The notes under the pieces are model-generated. The model did not search any database and had not been told where the DNA came from. It saw only the letters and a program-made list of their open reading frames with translations. Position numbers and translations under genes: made by a program. From positions 8,736,414-8,800,413 of the forward strand of contig NZ_GG657754.1 in NCBI RefSeq assembly GCF_000158915.1: 64,000 nt of DNA, read 5' to 3'. The stretch comes from Streptomyces himastatinicus ATCC 53653. GTDB lineage: Bacteria; Actinomycetota; Actinomycetes; Streptomycetales; Streptomycetaceae. Shown here in pieces: positions 54,598 through 62,764 of this stretch (position 1 is its first letter; the number at the start of each line of letters is the position of its first letter).

Positions 54598-55368
54598 AGG
54601 TCATGTCACTTGGCCAGTCTGCGGTGACATATGAGGGTCGCGGCGATGGCGGTGAAGGCGAGGAAGTGTTCCGGCTTGCGTTCGTAGCGGTGGTGCAGGC
54701 GTCGGCAGCCGGACAGCCATGACACGGTCCGTTCCACGACCCAGAGGTGCCGGCCCAGGTGTCGGGATGACTCGATGCCTTTGCTGGCGAGGCGGTGCCG
54801 GATGCCGCGGGAAGCGAGCCATCGCCGCAGGTGCCGGTAGTCGTATCCCTTGTCCCCGTGCAGCTTGCCGGGCCGTCGGCGCCGCGGACCGCGGCGTGAG
54901 CGGATGGGCGGGATGCCGCGGACCAGTGAAATGAGGGCCTGGCTGTCGTGGAGGCTGACGGCGCAGATGCCGATCGACAGAGGCAGGCCCTGGCGGTCGA
55001 CGATGAGGTGGATTTTCGATCCCTCTTTCCGCGGTCGGTCGGATTCGGTCCCGTCAGCCGCCCCCTTTGAGCGCCCGGACACTGACGGAGTCGATCGCGC
55101 ACCGCGACCAGTCCAGCTCGCCCCGGGCGCCGAGTTCGTCCAGGACCAGGCGGTGGAGCTTGGCCCACACCCGGGCCTCGGTCCACTCGGTGAACCGACG
55201 AAAGGCCGTCACGCCCGACAGGCCGAAGCCTGGTGGCAGTTGGTTCCAGGTGCAGCCCGAGGTGGCCAGGAAGATGATCGCGGCCAGCACCTCGCGGTCC
55301 CATCCGCCCGACAAGCGCAGCACTCATCACTCCAGACTGACGCAAGATCACGCCAACTGAAATGGCGT
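54598..55368 (-). mobile_element. IS5-family (IS427-group) element, transposase broken
   Basis: An upstream frame (55323 to 55054: SGGWDREVLAAIIFLATSGC, TWNQLPPGFGLSGVTAFRRF, LDWSRCAIDSVSVRALKGG) is followed by a second frame (to 54606: KIHLIVDRQGLPLSIGICAV, HGDKGYDYRHLRRWLASRGI, ERTVSWLSGCRRLHHRYERK). The joining segment RLTGPNPTDRGK lies in the third frame, so two indels are needed. This argues against simple programmed frameshifting at the AAAGGGGG run. Imperfect 15-bp terminal repeats (12 of 15) lie at 54600-54614 and 55352-55366, and the stop codon is inside the left one. Confidence 0.75.
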
Positions 55369-55455
55369 CTTAGCGCGCCCCGAACGCAAAGACATCACCG
55401 AGGAGATCACGACGCTGTGGCAACGAGGTGTCCAGCAGGCGGGCGGAGCGTTATG

Positions 55456-55605
55456 GGAACTCGGCTCGGTCAGCGTAGGGCAGCACGCCCAGCAGCTCGC
55501 AGACCACCAGTGATGGCACAGGCAGGGCGAAGTGCGACACTGGGCCCGCCGGCTTGCCGGCCTGCTCCAGATCGTTCAGAGCCGCATGGACCTGGCCCGT
55601 TGGAG
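55456..55605 (-). pseudogene. Cytochrome P450 fragment
   Basis: The minus strand reads LNDLEQAGKPAGPVSHFALP, VPSLVVCELLGVLPYADRAEF. This matches the actinobacterial CYP105-like segment FALPVPSLVICELLGVPYxDxxxF with one extra residue. Neither the I-helix nor the heme Cys loop is present. It is a ~50-residue scrap beside the IS5 element. Confidence 0.65.
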
Positions 55606-55707
55606 ATAGCCGGGTCGGCGTGAGATCGCTGCACTTGCGGAGTCGGGACCGCCCTTGGCATTGGGTGGGAGGCTGGGCCCCGCGAACGACATGAGAGGTA
55701 CGGCACC

Positions 55708-56418
55708 ATGGTGGACCGCGACGTCCTGGCACTCGACGACCCGGTGGGTCAATCGCTCGGCGGTCACCACGCGCATCTCGCCCGCCGGTTCGGCCGGGCG
55801 GCCACCTACCTGCCGGACGTCGCGACCTTCTCCGCGGTGTCCGCCGACCCCGACGCGGCGGAATGGGCCGACCTGGCCGGGTTGCTCGGTCCGGGCGAAC
55901 TCGCCGACATGTTCAGTTGTCCGGCCACTCCGCCGCCGGGCTGGGAGCCGGTCTTCTGTCTCGAGGGCCGTCAGATGATCTGGCCCGGCATCGTTCGGCC
56001 CGATCACTCCCTTGCGGAGGCCGGGACCGGTAACGGGGTGGTCGAACTGGCCGGGGACAGCGTGGCCGAGATGGTCGATCTCGTCGCGCGGACCGAGCCG
56101 GGGCCGTTCTGGCCGCGCACTCACGAACTGGGCGCCTACCTCGGCATCCGTGAGAACGGCAGGTTGGTGGCGATGGCGGGGGAGCGGTTGCGGCCTCCGG
56201 GCTGGACCGAGATCAGCGCCGTCTGCACCGCTCCCGAGGCGCGCGGGCGAGGCCACGCCGCACGTCTGGTCAGTGGGCTCGTCGCGCGGATCGTGGCCCG
56301 CGGTGAACGTCCCTTCCTGCATGTGGCCGAGGCGAATACCGGCGCGATCGCACTGTATGAGCGGCTCGGCTTCACCACCCGCAAGCAGGTGACCTTTCGA
56401 GGGTTCCGCACACCGTGA
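55708..56418 (+). CDS. GNAT-family N-acetyltransferase (FR47-like)
   Basis: The 236 residues have a divergent N-terminal domain (about 1-120) and a C-terminal GNAT core: ELGAYLGIRENGRLVAMAGE, ISAVCTAPEARGRGHAARLV (acetyl-CoA loop RGRGHA) and NTGAIALYERLGFTTRKQ. FR47-type enzymes acetylate small amines or glycine-like substrates, often for detoxification. The start ATG 55708 follows GAGAGGTACG. It has no operon partner. The stop overlaps non-coding sequence before a flavin-reductase remnant. Confidence 0.9.
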   Translation: MVDRDVLALDDPVGQSLGGHHAHLARRFGRAATYLPDVATFSAVSADPDAAEWADLAGLLGPGELADMFSCPATPPPGWEPVFCLEGRQMIWPGIVRPDHSLAEAGTGNGVVELAGDSVAEMVDLVARTEPGPFWPRTHELGAYLGIRENGRLVAMAGERLRPPGWTEISAVCTAPEARGRGHAARLVSGLVARIVARGERPFLHVAEANTGAIALYERLGFTTRKQVTFRGFRTP

Positions 56419-56814
56419 CGGCTCCCGGCCTCCGCGGCGAGGGTGGCAGAGAACCTCTCACCGGACCTCCGGCTGCACAGAGGCCGACGACTGGGGGCGT
56501 CCGAGGAAGTCGTCGTCCTCGCTCACGCCGGCGGCGTGAGCGGTCGGCACACTACGCCATGGCCCTGGCGCGCAAAGGGTACAAAAAAGTGTGCCAAGCA
56601 TTGTGCCGGGGACTTGGGGTGTCCTCACGGCCCGCTGTTTCAGACCGTGTCATTGCCCCGACCCGGTCGGTGGGCCCCACGCGCCCGCGCCCCGGGACAC
56701 ATACGGTTGAGTGCCCCCGTACCGTTCCAGCCCCGCGACCGTCGGGTTGGCCAGCTCGGCTATGTAGTTCATGGGCCACAGTTGACCGCCGTGGGTGTCT
56801 GCGGCCGGGCACCT

Positions 56815-57077
56815 GGTTCTGGGCGGAAGGTCCGTATGGGGCGCTGACCGCAGGCCGCCAGAGCATCGGCCGGACGCCGCTGTGTCGGGCGCACTCGGCG
56901 GAGGAGCTGGTGCTCGGCGGTGAGCTGGAGTCCATAACCCGGTGGCGCGGCGCCAAGGTGCTCTACGCCCTCAATGCCGCGGACGGCTCACGGCCCCGTC
57001 TCAGCCCCGGCGTGCCGCAGGACATGGTGCCCGACTCTTTCGACACGGGCGCGGGCAGTCCACTGAGAAGCTCTTGA
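56815..57077 (+). pseudogene. Ferredoxin-NADP reductase-like (ferric reductase) fragment
   Basis: The plus frame reads AEGPYGALTAGRQS, the FAD/NAD junction of FNR-like reductases. It then skips to CRAHSAEELVLGGELESITR, WRGAKVLYALNAADGSRPRL and a natural-looking end at the TGA 57075. The NAD-binding GGxGITP segment between them has been deleted and upstream FAD motifs are missing. The preceding 56419-56814 contains nothing else recognisable. Confidence 0.6.
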
Positions 57078-57086
57078 CGCCGGCCT

Positions 57087-58070
57087 TCAGGGCCCGGGAG
57101 GGGTGGTCCACGCGACGCGGAATCCGGTGTTCCCACTGGAGCTGTCGGGGCTGTTGCTGGTGCGGGCGGCTACGCGGTAGCGGTTGCAGTAGGAGTCGTG
57201 GCACAGGTACGAGCCGCCGCGCAGGACGCGTTCGGCGCCTTGGCGGGGGTCGGCGGGGGTGGTGCAGGAGCCCTCTGCCCGGGAGGGAGTGGTGGCCCAC
57301 CGGTCGGCGCACCATTCCCATACGTTGCCGGCGACGTTGTACAGGCCGTAGCCGTTGGGCTGGTACGCGGTGGCGGGCGCGGTGCCGAGGTAGCCGTCCT
57401 CGGCGGTGTTGTGGGAGGGGAAGCGGCCCTGCCAGATGTTGCAGCGGTGTTCGCCGCCGGGGGTGAGTTCGTCGCCCCAGGGGAACCGTTTGCCCTCCAG
57501 GCCACCGCGGGCGGCGTACTCCCACTCCGGCTCGGTCGGCAGCCGTGATCCCTCCCATTGGCAGAACGCGCTCGCGTCGGTCCACGAGACGTGCACGACA
57601 GGATGGTCCGAGCGGCCGGACAGGTCGCTGCCGGGCCCTTCCGGCGCTGCCCAGTACGCCCCCTGGACTCCGCACCACCACGGGGTGCTCTTCGGACGTG
57701 CGGAGATGCGGCGCAGTTCGCCGGATGCAAAGGTGGCGAAGACGTACGACCAGCCGAACCGTTCGGCCTCGGTGCGGTACCCGGTCGCTTCGACGAAGGC
57801 GGCGAAGCGCTCGTTGGTCACACAGTGGGCGTCGATGGCGAAGGGGGCCACGGTGACCGCGCGTACCGGCCCTTCGCCGTCGTCGGGGTTGGCGTCGGGG
57901 TCATCGCTGCCCATGAGGAAGGTTCCGCCGGGGATCCGTATGGCGGAGGCGCGGTCGCCATGACCGTTCCCTTCGAAGGCTGTCACGGGGACGGGGGCGG
58001 AGAAGGAGACGGCGGGATGGTCGCCGGGCCGACCGGGCGGGCAGCAGTGCGGGGACATGTGCGGCGACAA
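57087..58070 (-). CDS. Formylglycine-generating enzyme (sulfatase-activating oxygenase)
   Basis: The 327-residue protein has the complete FGE-sulfatase domain: RIPGGTFLMGSDDPDANPDD, HPVVHVSWTDASAFCQWEGS, RLPTEPEWEYAARGG, GYGLYNVAGNVWEWCADRW and RVLRGGSYLCHDSYCNRYRV, where Cys290 and Cys295 are the copper-binding catalytic pair. It oxidises the Cys of CxPxR in sulfatases to formylglycine. The sulfatase encoded 1.5 kb away carries CMPAR, so it is the evident client. It is encoded on the opposite strand from that sulfatase. Confidence 0.95.
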   Translation of the reverse strand: MSPHMSPHCCPPGRPGDHPAVSFSAPVPVTAFEGNGHGDRASAIRIPGGTFLMGSDDPDANPDDGEGPVRAVTVAPFAIDAHCVTNERFAAFVEATGYRTEAERFGWSYVFATFASGELRRISARPKSTPWWCGVQGAYWAAPEGPGSDLSGRSDHPVVHVSWTDASAFCQWEGSRLPTEPEWEYAARGGLEGKRFPWGDELTPGGEHRCNIWQGRFPSHNTAEDGYLGTAPATAYQPNGYGLYNVAGNVWEWCADRWATTPSRAEGSCTTPADPRQGAERVLRGGSYLCHDSYCNRYRVAARTSNSPDSSSGNTGFRVAWTTPPGP

Positions 58071-58119
58071 CTCCGTTCGGGTGGAGGTGAGGTCATGCCG
58101 AGTGAATGGGTGGCGGATG

Positions 58120-58434
58120 TCAGTGAGCGAGCAGTGCCGCCTGCGCGGTGACCACGAGGCCGGCGACCGTGGCGCAGGATGCCACGGCCCGCAGCCGGTG
58201 CCGACCGATGCCGGATGACCTGAGGGTCAGGGCCGCCGTCGCCATGAGACAGGCGCCCGCCGTGGTGACCAGCGGGGCATCGTGGGTCAGGCCGAAGCGC
58301 AGCGTCAGTGTCGCGGCCACCAGCGCTGAGAGCGCCGTGCGACGGCGGGCGAGTGCGGTCCGCTCCGCTTGCAGGCCGGGGTCGCGCGGGCCTGCCGGGT
58401 GCGGGGTCGTTCCTGAGGGGCGCCAAGTGGTCAC
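58120..58434 (-). CDS. DUF202 small membrane protein
   Basis: The 104 residues from GTG 58434 contain ERTALARRRTALSALVAATL, THDAPLVTTAGACLMATAAL and AVASCATVAGLVVTAQAAL, three membrane helices with the R-rich first loop of DUF202 proteins. Its start overlaps the upstream DUF202 stop as GTGA, so the two are made together and may form a heteromer. Function unknown. Confidence 0.8.
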   Translation of the reverse strand: MTTWRPSGTTPHPAGPRDPGLQAERTALARRRTALSALVAATLTLRFGLTHDAPLVTTAGACLMATAALTLRSSGIGRHRLRAVASCATVAGLVVTAQAALLAH

Positions 58435-58703
58435 CGTACTCTCCAGACCAGCAGCAGCACGGCGATGCCCGCCAGGGACGCGCCCCAGGCCAGCGCGGTC
58501 AGTAGGCCCGCTTCGCTGTGCGCCAGTGGCTGGACGAACTGGGCGACGGCGACGGCGCCGGCCAGCAGGACCAGCCCGGTTCTGATCCACGCGAGGAACG
58601 TGCGCTCGTTGGCCAGGGAGAAACGGTAATCCGGCTCCTCGCCCTCCTCGTGCCAGGGTATGGCGGCGCCGGAGCGCGGCTCGCGCGGTCGGAGGCGTCT
58701 CAT
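58431..58703 (-). CDS. DUF202 (YidH-like) small membrane protein
   Basis: The 90 residues from ATG 58703 contain DYRFSLANERTFLAWIRTGL, the DUF202 signature, then three helices (VLLAGAVAVAQFV, LLTALAWGASLAGIAVLLLV). YidH-like proteins are inner-membrane proteins of uncertain role, usually found as adjacent pairs as here. The gene pair is divergent from the PadR regulator, sharing a 184-base region with a direct repeat. Confidence 0.88.
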   Translation of the reverse strand: MRRLRPREPRSGAAIPWHEEGEEPDYRFSLANERTFLAWIRTGLVLLAGAVAVAQFVQPLAHSEAGLLTALAWGASLAGIAVLLLVWRVR

Positions 58704-58784
58704 GCTCGCTTCCTGAAATCGGGCCTCGGACCGGGGCGCCGCGGAGGCTGCTGCTTCCGGTCTGTCCAAACTCTTGCGGAGGCA

Positions 58785-58834
58785 TTCAACATGTGTCATG
58801 GTCTCCCCACCTTAGCCATTCCACTTGTGGCATG
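58785..58834. promoter_or_regulatory. Direct repeat in the DUF202/PadR intergenic region
   Basis: TTCAACATGTGTCATG (58785-58800) and TTCCACTTGTGGCATG (58819-58834) agree at 13 of 16 positions and start 34 bases apart, about three helical turns. The second is 54 bases before the PadR start. PadR proteins usually bind near their own promoter. Confidence 0.5.
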
Positions 58835-58887
58835 CACTACCTGCCGGGCGGGGACGGCCCGGCGGAGCCGCCGATAAGGAGCGAGCG

Positions 58888-59490
58888 ATGAAGCTCGAAA
58901 GCATTCTGCTGGGTGTGCTCGCCCGGCATCCCAGTACCGGATACGACCTGAAGAAGTATCTGGACAACCATGGGCGCTTTCTGCGTTCCAACACCCAGAT
59001 GAGCCAGGTCTACCGGTCGCTGGGGAAAATGGAATCCAGCGGTTGGGTCACCCACACCGTTCAGCAACGGCCCGGTGCCACCGACGCCAAGACGTACCGG
59101 ATCACCGACGAGGGAATGACCGTCTTCCTCGACTGGCTCACCGGGCCCTACAGTCCCCCGACGCGTTTCCAGGACCCGGATTTCAGTGCGCGGATCACCT
59201 TTGCCGGATTCATGACGCGGGAGCAGCTCCTGCGTCTCATCGACATCGAACTCACGACGCGCCGTGAGGAGGTGGCCCGCCACCGCTTCCGTGACCGCCG
59301 GCAAGCCGTTGATACGAGCGCGCCGTTCGACGAAGACCTGGCGACACTCGTGGGCGAGTGGGCCCACGAGGGCGGGGCGCGGGCGATAGACGCATACCTG
59401 GAACGCCTGGAGATGCTGAGGCGGGTGCTGCTCGACGCTCCGGAGGGTGCCGGGGCCCGGGAACTCCTCTCCCTTCTCGACGCCCATTGA
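58888..59490 (+). CDS. PadR-family transcriptional regulator
   Basis: The 200 residues start at ATG 58888 after TAAGGAGCG. The winged helix is LESILLGVLARHPSTGYDLK, TQMSQVYRSLGKMESSGWVT and KTYRITDEGMTVFLDWL. The C-terminal domain (LLRLIDIELTTRREEVARHR) is of the long, Vir_act_alpha_C PadR type used for dimerisation and ligand binding. It begins a plus-strand run with the sulfatase (39 bases), MFS and GH3 genes, so it probably regulates them. Confidence 0.93.
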   Translation: MKLESILLGVLARHPSTGYDLKKYLDNHGRFLRSNTQMSQVYRSLGKMESSGWVTHTVQQRPGATDAKTYRITDEGMTVFLDWLTGPYSPPTRFQDPDFSARITFAGFMTREQLLRLIDIELTTRREEVARHRFRDRRQAVDTSAPFDEDLATLVGEWAHEGGARAIDAYLERLEMLRRVLLDAPEGAGARELLSLLDAH

Positions 59491-59529
59491 GCGCCCGCGA
59501 CGCCCGCTGAACGAAGGAAACACTTTCCC

Positions 59530-61278
59530 GTGCGTGCCATCATCCTCATGTTCGACAGCCTGAACCGCCACATGCTCGCTCCCTACGCGGATACGATCGT
59601 GGACGCGCCGAATTTCGCGCGGCTGGCTTCCCGGGCGGTGACGTTCGACAATTTCTACGCCGGATCGATGCCCTGTATGCCGGCCCGCCGGGAACTCCAC
59701 ACCGGGCGTTACAACTTCCTGCATCGCTCGTGGGGCCCTCTGGAGCCTTTCGACGATTCGATGCCGCAAATGCTGCGGGACGCGGGAATCCACACCCACC
59801 TGGTCTCGGACCATCCGCATTACTGGGAGGACGGCGGGGCGACGTACCACACCCGCTACACCACGTGGGAATTCTTCCGCGGCCAGGAAGGCGATCCGTG
59901 GAAGGGCGTCGTCGACGGGTACCGCGAGGGCGAAGGCCTGCCCCTCCGGCGGCAGGACGCGATCAACCGCACCTATATGCCCACCGAGGCCGAACACTCC
60001 CAGACCCGTACCGTCGACGCCGGTGTGCACTTCCTGCACACCAACGCGGACGCGGACCGCTGGCTGCTGCAACTGGAGCTGTTCGACCCGCACGAGCCCT
60101 TCTTCGTGCACGAGCCGTACACCTCCCGCTATCCGGACGACCACACCGGCCCCGAGTTCGACTGGCCCGGCTACCAGAAGGTCACGGAGTCCACGGACCA
60201 GGTCGAGCACGCACGACGCCGGTACGCCGCTCTGGTGTCGATGTGCGACCACTCCCTCGGCCGGGTGCTCGACGTCATGGACGAGCACGACATGTGGGAC
60301 GACACCCTGCTGATCGTCAACACCGACCACGGCTTCCTGCTCGGCGAGCACGGCTGGTGGGCGAAATCGGTGATGCCGTGGTTCAACGAACTCGTCCATC
60401 TGCCGATGTTCCTGTGGGACCCGCGCACCCGGGGCGCGGACACCCGCCGAGGCGCGCTCGCGCAGACGATCGACATCGCCCCCAGCCTGCTGCGCCACTT
60501 CGGGCTCACGCCTCCGCCCGACATGCAGGGGCGTGACCTCGCGGCCGCCCTCGACGGCGACCGGCAGCTGCGCGAGGGCGCACTGTTCGGTATCCACGGC
60601 GGCCATGTGAACGTGACGGACGGCCGCTACGTGTACATGCGCGCCACGGCGAGCCCGGAGAACGGCCCGCTGGAGGAGTACACGCTCATGCCGACGCACA
60701 TGCGTGCGCGTTTCGGTGTGGAGGAACTCGCCGACTGGGAGCCGGCCGACCCGCTCCGGTTCACCAAGGGGCTGCGCACCCTGCGGATCCCCGTCACCGG
60801 CGGGTGGATGAATCCGTGGCGGCACGGAACCCTGCTCTTCGACCTCGAGAACGACCCCGGGCAGCAGCACCCCCTCGACGACCCGGAGGCCGAGCTGCGG
60901 ATGCTGCGCCTGCTGGCCGACCTCCTCCATGCCTGCGACGCCCCTCGCAGTCAGTTCGACCGGCTCGCCATCCCGTACGACGGCGAGATCACCGAGCGGC
61001 ACCTGCTTGTCCGGGAGCAGGCGGACCGGGCGGCAGCGCTCGCGGAGCCGATGCCGACGCCCGAGGAGCTGCCGGACGGCGGTCTCCTTCAGCGGCCGGT
61101 CCTCGAACTGCTGAGGGACCCCGCCCTCAGGACGGTGGTCGAAGACCACCTCCCCGACCTCACGCACACCGAACTCATCGCCTTCCCCGCGCAGTCGAGC
61201 CTGCTCGACCTGGCGCGGCTCGCGGTCATACCCACCAGCACGCTGCGGTCCCTCGCGGACTGTCTTCAGGCCCTGTAG
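59530..61278 (+). CDS. Type I sulfatase (formylglycine-dependent)
   Basis: The 582-residue enzyme begins at GTG 59530 after AAGGAAA. It has the N-terminal metal motif AIILMFDSLNRHMLAPY, the modification motif CMPARRELHTGR with Cys49 converted to formylglycine, and LIVNTDHGFLLGEHGWW for Ca2+ binding. No signal peptide is visible, so it acts in the cytoplasm, matching cytoplasmic maturation by the nearby FGE. It hydrolyses a sulfate ester; the import gene and glycosidase downstream suggest a sulfated sugar or glycoside taken up by the MFS transporter. Phosphonate or arylsulfate substrates cannot be excluded. Confidence 0.93.
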   Translation: MRAIILMFDSLNRHMLAPYADTIVDAPNFARLASRAVTFDNFYAGSMPCMPARRELHTGRYNFLHRSWGPLEPFDDSMPQMLRDAGIHTHLVSDHPHYWEDGGATYHTRYTTWEFFRGQEGDPWKGVVDGYREGEGLPLRRQDAINRTYMPTEAEHSQTRTVDAGVHFLHTNADADRWLLQLELFDPHEPFFVHEPYTSRYPDDHTGPEFDWPGYQKVTESTDQVEHARRRYAALVSMCDHSLGRVLDVMDEHDMWDDTLLIVNTDHGFLLGEHGWWAKSVMPWFNELVHLPMFLWDPRTRGADTRRGALAQTIDIAPSLLRHFGLTPPPDMQGRDLAAALDGDRQLREGALFGIHGGHVNVTDGRYVYMRATASPENGPLEEYTLMPTHMRARFGVEELADWEPADPLRFTKGLRTLRIPVTGGWMNPWRHGTLLFDLENDPGQQHPLDDPEAELRMLRLLADLLHACDAPRSQFDRLAIPYDGEITERHLLVREQADRAAALAEPMPTPEELPDGGLLQRPVLELLRDPALRTVVEDHLPDLTHTELIAFPAQSSLLDLARLAVIPTSTLRSLADCLQAL

Positions 61279-61322
61279 CCACCTCCCCATGGCTGCCTGA
61301 GCACACCGAACAGGAACACCCC

Positions 61323-62675
61323 ATGGCAACGGAACAGTCCACGGCACCGACCGCCGCACCCACCCCCGCTACCGCCTCCCGCGTCCCCCACCGCTGGCGC
61401 AATCTGCTGACGCTCACGGGCGTCACCGCCGTGGACAACACGGAGACCAACGCGACCTCCACCCTCTTCCCCTCCATATCCACCGCCCTCGGCCTGACCA
61501 GCGGCAATCTGGGCACCCTCGCGGCGCTCGGCAAGATCGCATCCGTGCCGACCGGCCCGTTCTGGGTGTGGCTGGCAGGGCGGATGGGCCGCCGCGCCAC
61601 CCTCGTGCTCACCACCGTCCTCGGCGGCCTCTTCGGCATCCTCGCGGGATTCGCGCAGAACTTCGGCTTCCTGCTGCTGTGCAACACGCTCATGGCCGCT
61701 TGTCTGATCGGCGCCTCCCCGATCAGCAACGCCGTCATCGCCGACTCCTTCACGGACCGCGAACGGGGCAAGGCGGCCGGGGTCCTCTACGGCGTCACCG
61801 CCACGTTCGGACAGGCCATCGGCCCGGTCATCGCTCTCTTCACGGGCTTCAGCGACGGCTGGCGCTACGGAATGTGGGCGATCGGCGGGGTCTGCGTCGT
61901 CGCCGGGCTCATCGTCGCCGTCGGCTTCAAAGACCCCGGCGTCGGCGCGGCCGAGGAGCAGCTCGCGGACCTGAGCGAGACGGCGCGGGTGAAGAAGACC
62001 GTCACGGTGAAGTCCGTTCTCTCGCTGTTCCGCATCCCGACCTACTCGGTGATGATGATCTCGCGGCTCCTCTCCGGACACCTTCTCCTCGTCATCTTCG
62101 GGATCCAGTTCCTGGTCTCCGAACGCGGATTCAGCAACGCCACGGCGGCCGTGGTGGGGATTCCGATGGGCGTCGGCTACCTTGCCGGGACCGTAGGCGG
62201 CGGCTACCTCCTGGCGTTCGTCGACCGGCGGTGGCCCACGCGGGGGCGCGTGTCCTACCTTCAGCTCGCACAGGTCCTCTTCGCCGTCGCGGCGTTCTTC
62301 GGCACCCAGTTCCACTACTCCGCCGGGATCGGGATCTACTGCGTCTTCTGGGCCCTCATGGGCTTCGGCCAGGGGATGAACCCCCCGGCGAACCGGCCGC
62401 TCGTGTCCGCGGTCGTGCTCCCCGAACTCCGCGGCCAGGCATTCGCCATCTGGCTGTCCATCTTCGAGACCATCGCCTGGGCCCTCTTCGCCCTCGCCGC
62501 CGGTCAGCTCGCCGAGAGCCTTGGCCTCCAGCAAGTCTTCCTCTGGGTCATGGTCGTCCTCATGCTCCTCAACGCCGCGGTGCTCGGTGTGCTCCACAGC
62601 ACTTACCCACGGGACGCGCGGCGCGTGACGCACGCCCTCGAAGAGCGCCGCAGGCTCGCCCACGGTGGCGCCTGA
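61323..62675 (+). CDS. MFS transporter
   Basis: The 450 residues from ATG 61323 form twelve predicted helices, with the TM2-3 loop WLAGRMGRRATLVLTTVLGG and the central loop about 200-235. The pattern VTAVDNTETNATSTLFPSIS in TM1 is unusual among MFS families I know. It is 44 bases after the sulfatase stop and in the same operon, so it likely imports the sulfatase substrate or exports its product. Confidence 0.85.
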   Translation: MATEQSTAPTAAPTPATASRVPHRWRNLLTLTGVTAVDNTETNATSTLFPSISTALGLTSGNLGTLAALGKIASVPTGPFWVWLAGRMGRRATLVLTTVLGGLFGILAGFAQNFGFLLLCNTLMAACLIGASPISNAVIADSFTDRERGKAAGVLYGVTATFGQAIGPVIALFTGFSDGWRYGMWAIGGVCVVAGLIVAVGFKDPGVGAAEEQLADLSETARVKKTVTVKSVLSLFRIPTYSVMMISRLLSGHLLLVIFGIQFLVSERGFSNATAAVVGIPMGVGYLAGTVGGGYLLAFVDRRWPTRGRVSYLQLAQVLFAVAAFFGTQFHYSAGIGIYCVFWALMGFGQGMNPPANRPLVSAVVLPELRGQAFAIWLSIFETIAWALFALAAGQLAESLGLQQVFLWVMVVLMLLNAAVLGVLHSTYPRDARRVTHALEERRRLAHGGA

Positions 62676-62764
62676 CCCGCAGACGCCCGGTCTCAGGACG
62701 TACCCCCCACCCGCTCCCGGCGGAGAACCCCAGTTCCGCTCACCCCACCGAGAAAGGCAACACC

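Noticed and set aside
54606..55323. A functional IS5 element using programmed frameshifting at the AAAGGGGG run
   Set aside because: The two large frames are bridged by a segment in the third frame, so two separate indels are required rather than one slip.
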